A stretch of 11,491 nucleotides of DNA. Origin: JACQNR01 sp049515175 (GTDB lineage Bacteria; Acidobacteriota; Terriglobia; UBA7540). Position 1 is the stretch's first letter, and every line of letters starts with the position of its first letter. Under the pieces are notes generated by a model. The model was not told where the DNA came from and did not search any database. It saw nothing but the letters and a program-made list of their open reading frames with translations. The translations under genes and the position numbers were made by a program. Below, piece after piece: positions 5,914 to 11,491 of this stretch. Location: the NCBI GenBank assembly GCA_049515175.1, contig JBEKUI010000144.1:1-11491 (forward strand), in the 5' to 3' direction.

Positions 5914-6660
5914 TTAGGTCGGGTCGTGCGAATCATAACGGTTGCTGGGCGGCAGCCGTCGTGACGCCTGCCATTGGCGCAAGACCGTCCAGAGGATCTT
6001 GACGCCGGCGCGTGCGCTGCCCGTGAGGGTGCCGGAAATTTTGGATCGGCCAAAGCGACGGCAGTGGTAGTTGACCGGAATTTCGACTACTCGCAGCCGC
6101 AGTCGCGCTGCCTTGACCTGCATCTCGACATTCCAGCCGAAATCGGGGTCACGAAGATCCAGCCGGCTCAGTGCGTCCCGGCTCAAAATGCGCAGCGGCC
6201 CAAGATCGCTGAAAGATGCTCCCCAGATCCACCCGATCAAGCGTGTGGTGAGCCAGTTGCCGAAGCGTTGCACGGGAGTTAGAGAGCCGCCTTCAGCCTT
6301 TCCCAGGACTCGCGAACCGAGCACCATATCCCAGCCGCCGGCACAGAAAACGCTGGCGAGACGTTCGCCGTCCTCAGGATCGTCGGATAGGTCGGCATCC
6401 ATAAACATGACGGCTTCGATCTCGGGCCGGAGATGCGCGAGGGCGGCCTGGCACGCCCGACCGTAGCCTCGGCGCGGTTCGAGAACAACTTCCGCGCCCG
6501 CGGCCCGCGCCACTTCAGCGGTACTATCCTTGCTGCCGTTGTCGGCCACAATGATTTGCGAAAAGTAGTCGTGGGGAAGCCGCGAAAGCTGGGTCCCGAT
6601 CGACTCCGCCTCATTGAGGGCGGGGATGATCAGGGCGATGGATTTCGGCGGGCGGGTCAT
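5914..6660 (-). CDS. Family 2 glycosyltransferase (DPM/DPG-synthase-like)
   Basis: A 248-residue inverting GT-A glycosyltransferase, resembling enzymes that move a sugar from a nucleotide sugar to polyprenyl phosphate; the actual donor and acceptor cannot be read from sequence. Motifs in order: IALIIPALNEAESIG at 8-22, IIVADNGSKDSTAEV at 36-50, EPRRGYGRACQAAL at 61-74, the metal-binding DAD at 88-90 in FMDADLSDDPED, DFGWNVEMQVKAA near 173-185 and RFGRSKISGT at 202-211. No membrane segment is evident, unlike family members with C-terminal helices. I start at ATG 6660, since the frame upstream to 6798 lacks conserved features and crosses the lepB promoter region. It is divergent from lepB and upstream of the PagL-like gene, which suggests but does not prove an envelope role. 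TAGAAT at 6685-6680 may be its -10. Confidence 0.87.
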   Translation of the reverse strand: MTRPPKSIALIIPALNEAESIGTQLSRLPHDYFSQIIVADNGSKDSTAEVARAAGAEVVLEPRRGYGRACQAALAHLRPEIEAVMFMDADLSDDPEDGERLASVFCAGGWDMVLGSRVLGKAEGGSLTPVQRFGNWLTTRLIGWIWGASFSDLGPLRILSRDALSRLDLRDPDFGWNVEMQVKAARLRLRVVEIPVNYHCRRFGRSKISGTLTGSARAGVKILWTVLRQWQASRRLPPSNRYDSHDPT

Positions 6661-6766
6661 CACAAGCTCGAGGACGGAGATTCTACCAGAGGTCCAGACA
6701 ACGCGAGGGGTTTGACACCGGCGGGCCATCAACGGGCCGACTCTGGCGGCGTTCCACGGAGTGTGG

Positions 6767-6772
6767 TATAAA
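6767..6772 (+). promoter_or_regulatory. Candidate -10 element for lepB
   Basis: TATAAA lies 9 bases before the GTG chosen as the lepB start; no good -35 is seen 16-18 bases upstream. If used, transcription would start near 6779, which rules out the in-frame GTG at 6761 as start and would give an almost leaderless transcript for GTG 6782. Confidence 0.3.
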
Positions 6773-6781
6773 AGTAATGAG

Positions 6782-7360
6782 GTGAACGAGAGCATCAATT
6801 CAGCTGACCCCTCGACGAGTTCAAGCGCAAAGCCGGCGCCATGCAGGCGCTTTTACGAAATGCGCTATTGGCTGCGCGATCTCATCCTGTCCCTTCTCCT
6901 GGCCTTCATCGTGATTGTTTTCCTTTACCAGCCGGTGCAGGTGGAGGGCACCAGCATGATGCCGCGCCTCACCGACCACGAACGGATCTTCATCAACAAG
7001 TTCGTCTACCGATTCGAACCCATCCACCGCGGCGACGTCGTGGTTTTTTGGTATCCGCGGGATCCCGCGAAGTCCTACATCAAGCGTGTCATCGGACTGC
7101 CGGGCGAGACAGTGAGCATCGTCGAAGGGCAAGTGCTGATTGACGGCAAGCCTCTCCCAGAGCCGTATGTCCCGCCCCAGTATGCCGATCCGGAAAGCTA
7201 TCCGCCGACGCGCGTCGAGGCGGGGCACTTCTACGTTTTGGGCGACCGCCGCGAATCGTCCAACGACAGTCGCGTCTGGGGCACCGTCGATCAGAAATAT
7301 ATTTATGGCAAAGCGGTTTTTGTTTACTGGCCTTTCAGCAATTTCGGCCCGGTGGAATAG
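6782..7360 (+). CDS. lepB: Signal peptidase I
   Basis: A 192-residue type I signal peptidase that cleaves Sec and Tat signal peptides at the periplasmic face of the inner membrane. A cytoplasmic N-terminus of about 33 residues leads into one transmembrane helix (about 34-49). Catalytic Ser58 sits in VEGTSMMP and general-base Lys101 in SYIKRVIGLPG; the conserved box FYVLGDRRESSNDSRVWG is at 150-167. Length and a single N-terminal helix fit the short SipS-like type rather than the longer E. coli type. The start is uncertain: GTG 6782 is my choice, GTG 6761 would add 7 residues, and ATG 6860 would begin just before RYWLRDL. No strong SD marks any of them. The gene is divergent from the glycosyltransferase; carA follows in the same direction after 132 bases. 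Confidence 0.94.
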   Translation: MNESINSADPSTSSSAKPAPCRRFYEMRYWLRDLILSLLLAFIVIVFLYQPVQVEGTSMMPRLTDHERIFINKFVYRFEPIHRGDVVVFWYPRDPAKSYIKRVIGLPGETVSIVEGQVLIDGKPLPEPYVPPQYADPESYPPTRVEAGHFYVLGDRRESSNDSRVWGTVDQKYIYGKAVFVYWPFSNFGPVE

Positions 7361-7367
7361 CCTCGCT

Positions 7368-7382
7368 GCGCCCTCGCGGCGC
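7368..7382 (+). other. GC-rich hairpin just after lepB
   Basis: GCGCC, loop CTCGC, GGCGC begins 8 bases after the lepB stop. No T-run follows directly; the next T-rich bases (ATTTCATTT) start about 17 bases later. It could be a weak or Rho-assisted terminator or a 3'-end stabiliser. Confidence 0.28.
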
Positions 7383-7434
7383 CTCGCGACCTCGCACCAT
7401 TTCATTTCCCCTTACCTCATACCAAAAGATGAAG

Positions 7435-7462
7435 CTGACAGATTCACGAATTACGCTATGAT
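7435..7462 (+). promoter_or_regulatory. sigma70-type promoter of carAB
   Basis: CTGACA (7435-7440), a 16-base spacer and TATGAT (7457-7462) give 5/6 matches in both hexamers. Transcription would start near 7469, leaving a leader of roughly 24 bases with AAGGGA before the carA ATG. So short a leader leaves no room for an attenuator or PyrR-type antiterminator, so any pyrimidine or arginine control would have to act at initiation. Confidence 0.55.
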
Positions 7463-7492
7463 AGTTCACCGACTTCAACGAAGGGATCAGCG

Positions 7493-8653
7493 ATGGAGGC
7501 GATTCTCGCCTTAGAAGATGGCCGGGTGTTTCGGGGACGCGGCGCGGGCGCCCCCGGCGAGCGTTATGGCGAGGTCGTTTTCAACACTTCTCTCACCGGC
7601 TACCAGGAAATCCTGACGGATCCGTCATACGCGGGGCAGATCGTCATCCTCACTTACCCGCACATCGGCAATTACGGCACCAATTCACTGGACTGCGAGT
7701 CGGCCAAGCCCTATGCCGAAGGCCTGGTGGTGCGTGAGCTCAGCGCGCTGGCGAGCAACTGGCGGTCGGAGCAGGAAACCTCTCCGTTTCTTGCCCAATA
7801 CGGCGTGCCGATCATTTCCGACATTGACACACGGGCCTTGGTTCGCCATCTGCGCGACCACGGCGCCATGCGCGGCGCGATCTCGACGACGAACCTCGAT
7901 AGCGAAGGTCTGGTTGCCAAGATCAGAAAAGCCCCCAGCATGGTCGGCCTGGATCTGGCCAGCCGCGTGACGACCTCCACGCGTTACGAGTGGCAGGAAC
8001 CCACGGTGGCCCCGATACGCACCCAAGAAACCAAAGTACAGCCGACGCCACGCTTTCATGTCGTGGCCTACGACTTCGGCATCAAGCAGAACATCCTTCG
8101 CAAGCTTGTCGATGGCGGTGCGCGCGTTACGGTTGTTCCGGCCAAGACTTCCGCCAGCGAAGTGATGGCGCTCAAGCCCGACGGCGTCTTTCTCTCCAAC
8201 GGCCCGGGAGATCCCGAGCCACTCGAATATGCCGCGCGAAACGTCCGCCAACTCGCGGGGCGTGTGCCGGTCTTTGGTATCTGCCTGGGCCACCAAATCG
8301 TCGGCTTGGCGCTGGGCGGGAAGACCTTCAAGCTCAAGTTCGGCCACCATGGCGGCAACCATCCGGTCCTGAACCTGGAAACTCAGAGGGTTGAAATTAC
8401 CGCACAGAATCATGGGTTCGCAGTGGACCCGGACTCCCTGAATTCGAGCGAGGTTGCGCTGACGCACATAAACTTGAACGACCAAACACTCGAGGGCCTG
8501 CGTCACAAATCGATGCCGCTGTTCAGCGTTCAGTACCACCCCGAGGCCTCGCCCGGTCCGCACGACTCGGGATACCTTTTTGGAGAATTTACGAGAATGA
8601 TGGAGGAATTTCAGGGGAAGGACAAGATACGAAGGACGAAGGACGAGCAGTGA
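7493..8653 (+). CDS. carA: Carbamoyl-phosphate synthase small (glutaminase) subunit
   Basis: A 386-residue CarA. It hydrolyses glutamine and channels ammonia to CarB for carbamoyl phosphate, the shared precursor of pyrimidines and arginine. The N-terminal domain opens with ILALEDGRVFRG and contains FNTSLTGYQEILTDPSYAGQ at 30-49 and the TYPHIGNYG segment at 54-62. The class I glutamine amidotransferase domain follows (about 188-375): SNGPGDP at 235-241, nucleophile Cys264 in FGICLGHQ, and His349 with Glu351 in SVQYHPEASPGP. The triad is complete. The start ATG has AAGGGA upstream and sits behind a good promoter. The last residues (from about 376, KDKIRRTKDEQ) are encoded by 7-base tandem repeats and are probably not part of the conserved fold. 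carB follows after 57 bases. Confidence 0.97.
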   Translation: MEAILALEDGRVFRGRGAGAPGERYGEVVFNTSLTGYQEILTDPSYAGQIVILTYPHIGNYGTNSLDCESAKPYAEGLVVRELSALASNWRSEQETSPFLAQYGVPIISDIDTRALVRHLRDHGAMRGAISTTNLDSEGLVAKIRKAPSMVGLDLASRVTTSTRYEWQEPTVAPIRTQETKVQPTPRFHVVAYDFGIKQNILRKLVDGGARVTVVPAKTSASEVMALKPDGVFLSNGPGDPEPLEYAARNVRQLAGRVPVFGICLGHQIVGLALGGKTFKLKFGHHGGNHPVLNLETQRVEITAQNHGFAVDPDSLNSSEVALTHINLNDQTLEGLRHKSMPLFSVQYHPEASPGPHDSGYLFGEFTRMMEEFQGKDKIRRTKDEQ

Positions 8654-8705
8654 AATCCATGCTGGCTTGGTGCCCCTGTCATTTGTACTTTGTCCTTTGT
8701 ACTTT
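8620..8705. repeat. Inverted arrays of 7-base repeats spanning the carA stop and carB leader
   Basis: The left arm is four heptads: GGACAAG, ATACGAA, GGACGAA and GGACGAG (8620-8647), inside the 3' end of carA. The right arm is three heptads: TTTGTAC, TTTGTCC and TTTGTAC, plus TTT (8682-8705), ending 5 bases before the carB ATG. As RNA, 8624-8647 can pair with 8705-8682: over 24 positions I count 17 Watson-Crick pairs, 5 G-U pairs and 2 mismatches. The 34-base loop contains the carA stop codon. Confidence 0.7.
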
Positions 8706-8710
8706 ACGCC

Positions 8711-11491
8711 ATGCCCAAGCGCACTGACATTCACAAGATCTTGATCATCGGTTCCGGGCCGATCGTCATCGGCCAGGCGTGCGAGTTCGACTATTCGGGT
8801 ACGCAAGCCTGCAAGGCGCTGAAGGCCGAAGGCTACGAAGTCGTGCTGGTGAATTCTAACCCCGCCACCATCATGACCGACCCGGAATTTGCCGACCGGA
8901 CTTACCTCGAGCCCCTGACCGCTGAATATTTGGACGCGATTCTAGAGCGCGAGAAGCCGGACGCGCTACTGCCCACGGTGGGCGGCCAGACGGCGCTCAA
9001 TCTCTCCGTCGAACTCGCTGAGCGCGGGATTCTCGACAAACACAACGTGCAGTTGATCGGCGCGTCGCTCAATGCCATCAAGATGGCGGAAGACCGGCTG
9101 TGGTTCAAGGACGCGATGCGTAAGATCGGGCTGGACGTGCCGCGCAGCGTGCTCGTCAACAACGTTGAGGCGGCTCTGAAGGCCGCCGACCAGCTCGGCT
9201 TTCCGCTCATCCTGCGTCCCTCCTTCACGCTGGGCGGCACGGGCTCGGGCATCGCCTACAATCGCGAGGAATTTGAGGAGAAGCTGCGCTGGGGCTTGCA
9301 GCTCAGCCCCGTGCACGAAATCCTGGTGGAAGAGTCGGTGATCGGGTGGAAGGAGTTTGAGCTGGAAGTCATGCGCGACCACGCCGACAATGCCGTCGTC
9401 GTCTGTTCGATCGAGAATTTCGATCCCATGGGCGTGCACACCGGCGATTCAATCACCGTGGCGCCCGTGCAGACGCTGACCGACAAGGAATACCAGATCA
9501 TGCGCGACGCCGCCTTCGCGGTGATCCGCGCCGTCGGCGTCGAAACGGGCGGCTCCAATATTCAATTTGCCGTCGAGCCGGAAACCGGGCGGATGGTGGT
9601 CATCGAGATGAATCCGCGCGTCTCGCGGAGTTCGGCCCTGGCGTCCAAGGCGACGGGGTTTCCGATAGCGAAGATCGCTGCACGACTGGCGGTTGGCTAC
9701 CGGCTGGACGAGATTCCCAACGACATCACGAAGAAGACTCCCGCCTGCTTCGAACCGACGATCGATTACGTCGTCGTCAAAATCCCCAGGTGGGCACGCG
9801 AGAAATTCCCCGACTCCGACCACACCCTCGGGACGCAGATGAAGTCGGTGGGCGAAGTCATGGCCATCGGCCGGACCTTCAAGGAAGCCTTCATGAAAGG
9901 CATCCGGTCTCTCGAGACGGGGCGCAAGGCGCCGTCACCGCCGCATGATTTTGGTGAACTCATTCCGCGTTTGACCACGCCGCATCCTGAACGCCTCTGG
10001 GATATATTTTACGCCTTCGAACTGGGCATGAGCCGCGAGCAGATTGCGGAAATCACGCGGATTGATCCCTGGTTTCTGAATCAGGTCGAACAGATCCTGG
10101 AGATGCAGGGCGAATTGAAGCGTTTCAGCCTGGAGACGGTCCCGGCGCCCATTTTTCGGGAAGCCAAGCGCTTCGGATTCGGCGACCTGCAGCTTGCGGA
10201 GCTTTGGAAAACCACCGGCGAGGCGGTCCTCGAACGCCGTCGCGAGCTGGGCCTCCGGCCCGTTTTCAAGCGTGTCGATACCTGTGCTGCGGAGTTCGAA
10301 TCGTTCACGCCCTACCTCTACTCGAGCTACGAAGAGGAAAACGAAGCCGACCCTACCGACCGCAAGAAGATCATGATTCTCGGGAGTGGCCCGAATCGCA
10401 TCGGGCAGGGAATTGAGTTCGATTATTGCTGCGTTCATGCCTCCTACGCGCTCAAAGAAGAAGGCTTTGAGACGATCATGGTGAATTGCAATCCCGAGAC
10501 CGTCTCGACCGACTACGACACCTCCGATCGCCTCTACTTCGAGCCGCTGACCTTCGAAGACGTCATGGCGATTGTCGAGGAGGAAAAGCCCACGGGCGTC
10601 ATCGTCCAGTTCGGAGGGCAGACGCCGCTCAACCTGGCGCGGCAGCTCAAGAGCGCGGGAGTGCCGATCATCGGAACGTCGCCGGAGTCGATTGACCTTG
10701 CGGAAGACCGCAAGCGTTTCGGGAAATTACTCGCCGACCTCGGCATTCCACAACCCGAGAATGGCGCAGCGATGAACGTCGAGGAGGCGCTGGAAATCGG
10801 CGGGCGGATCGGCTATCCCGTGCTGGTGCGCCCCTCCTACGTGCTGGGCGGCCGGGCGATGGTCATCGCGTACGACGAGGCGACTTTGCGCGATTACGTC
10901 CACAAAGCGGAAGAGCTGCACCGGGCGTTTCCCATCCTTGTCGATCGCTTCCTTGAGAACGCCACGGAGGTTGATGTCGATGCGCTCGCCGACGGCAAAG
11001 ACGTCGTCATCGCGGGCATCATGGAGCACATCGAAGAGGCAGGGATCCATTCCGGTGACAGCTCCTGTGTTCTGCCCTCGGTCCAGATTACAGAGGAGCA
11101 ACTCCGCACCCTGCGCGAGTACACCGTGAGGCTGGCACGCCAGCTCAAAGTCATCGGCTTGATGAACGTGCAGTATGCTATCCAGAACGGCAAGGTCTAT
11201 GTGTTGGAAGTGAACCCTCGCGCATCTCGGACCGTCCCTTACGTGAGCAAGGCGACGGGCGTGCCCCTAGCCAAGACCGCGGCGCGATTAATGGTAGGAC
11301 GAAAGCTTCGTGAGTTCAGTCTGGCGGGCGAGCTCCCCGTCAACTATTTCTACGTCAAATCGCCGGTCTTCCCCTTCCAGAAGTTTCCGGGTGTCGACAC
11401 GATCCTCGGACCGGAAATGAAATCCACCGGGGAAGTGATGGGCGTGGCCGACGGTTTCGGCCTGGCCTTCTCCAAGGCGCAGCTTGCTGCC
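8711..11491 (+). CDS. carB: Carbamoyl-phosphate synthase large subunit (partial, 3' end off window)
   Basis: I read 927 uninterrupted codons from ATG 8711 to the edge, against about 1070-1090 for complete CarB; most of the C-terminal MGS-like allosteric domain is missing. CarB makes carbamoyl phosphate from bicarbonate, ammonia and two ATP. The two homologous halves are both visible: KILIIGSGPIVIGQACEFDY near 9-28 and the matching KIMILGSGPNRIGQGIEFDY near 554-573. The first ATP-grasp domain contains RPSFTLGGTGSGIAYN near 169-184 and EMNPRVSRSSALASKATG; the second contains RPSYVLGGRAMVIAYDEA and EVNPRASRTVPYVSKATG. The first glycine-rich loop reads GGTGSG where I would expect GGxGGG, a mild substitution. 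There is no Shine-Dalgarno site: the bases before ATG are pyrimidine-rich repeat, so initiation may depend on coupling to carA. Confidence 0.97.
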   Translation, partial: MPKRTDIHKILIIGSGPIVIGQACEFDYSGTQACKALKAEGYEVVLVNSNPATIMTDPEFADRTYLEPLTAEYLDAILEREKPDALLPTVGGQTALNLSVELAERGILDKHNVQLIGASLNAIKMAEDRLWFKDAMRKIGLDVPRSVLVNNVEAALKAADQLGFPLILRPSFTLGGTGSGIAYNREEFEEKLRWGLQLSPVHEILVEESVIGWKEFELEVMRDHADNAVVVCSIENFDPMGVHTGDSITVAPVQTLTDKEYQIMRDAAFAVIRAVGVETGGSNIQFAVEPETGRMVVIEMNPRVSRSSALASKATGFPIAKIAARLAVGYRLDEIPNDITKKTPACFEPTIDYVVVKIPRWAREKFPDSDHTLGTQMKSVGEVMAIGRTFKEAFMKGIRSLETGRKAPSPPHDFGELIPRLTTPHPERLWDIFYAFELGMSREQIAEITRIDPWFLNQVEQILEMQGELKRFSLETVPAPIFREAKRFGFGDLQLAELWKTTGEAVLERRRELGLRPVFKRVDTCAAEFESFTPYLYSSYEEENEADPTDRKKIMILGSGPNRIGQGIEFDYCCVHASYALKEEGFETIMVNCNPETVSTDYDTSDRLYFEPLTFEDVMAIVEEEKPTGVIVQFGGQTPLNLARQLKSAGVPIIGTSPESIDLAEDRKRFGKLLADLGIPQPENGAAMNVEEALEIGGRIGYPVLVRPSYVLGGRAMVIAYDEATLRDYVHKAEELHRAFPILVDRFLENATEVDVDALADGKDVVIAGIMEHIEEAGIHSGDSSCVLPSVQITEEQLRTLREYTVRLARQLKVIGLMNVQYAIQNGKVYVLEVNPRASRTVPYVSKATGVPLAKTAARLMVGRKLREFSLAGELPVNYFYVKSPVFPFQKFPGVDTILGPEMKSTGEVMGVADGFGLAFSKAQLAA

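Noticed and set aside
6712..6717. TTGACA considered as the -35 of the lepB promoter
   Set aside because: It lies about 49 bases upstream of the TATAAA element, far beyond workable spacing, and no -10 is found 16-18 bases after it.
7361..7492. Search for a pyrimidine attenuator, PyrR site or riboswitch in front of carA
   Set aside because: The likely transcript start is near 7469, leaving a leader of about 24 bases; no leader peptide or paired antiterminator and terminator stems are visible.
7685..8806. 373-codon open frame antisense to carA
   Set aside because: Shadow of carA and the carB start; no motif and no plausible start site.

Overview
The window is GC-rich bacterial chromosome with tightly packed, mostly housekeeping genes. 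Gene content suggests Acidobacteriota (Terriglobia-like): an adjacent DUF2844/DUF3443 secreted pair, a PagL-type lipid A deacylase that implies an LPS-bearing outer membrane, TTG and GTG start codons, and weak Shine-Dalgarno sites. The assignment is an inference from gene content, not a database match. No rRNA, tRNA, CRISPR array, transposase or prophage gene is visible.

Layout. (1) 1-1506, minus strand: a DUF2844 signal-peptide protein, then a DUF3443 lipoprotein that starts inside the DUF2844 stop (ATGA overlap) and runs off the left edge. The DUF3443 protein shows the sequence landmarks of a bilobal pepsin-like aspartic protease. (2) 1507-2085: about 580 bases without a convincing gene, ending in a near-consensus sigma70 promoter. 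(3) 2086-5025, plus strand: hrcA, grpE and dnaJ, a heat-shock cluster without dnaK and without a visible CIRCE operator at its promoter. (4) 5113-6660, minus strand: a family 2 glycosyltransferase followed by a PagL-like acyloxyacyl hydrolase, both plausibly acting on envelope lipids or glycans. (5) 6782-7360, plus: lepB, signal peptidase I. (6) 7493 to the right edge, plus: carA and carB, the two subunits of carbamoyl-phosphate synthase, behind a good sigma70 promoter. carB is cut by the window end after 927 codons.

How the parts relate. HrcA represses chaperone genes, while GrpE and DnaJ are the nucleotide exchange factor and J-protein of the DnaK machine. CarA supplies ammonia from glutamine to CarB, which makes carbamoyl phosphate for pyrimidines and arginine. 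Signal peptidase I would process secreted precursors such as the DUF2844 and PagL-like proteins, whereas the DUF3443 lipoprotein would need signal peptidase II.

The observations most worth following are the pepsin-like architecture of the DUF3443 lipoprotein and its coupled partner, the inverted 7-base tandem repeats that bracket the carA stop and carB start, and the Asn found at the expected catalytic Glu position of the PagL-like enzyme.
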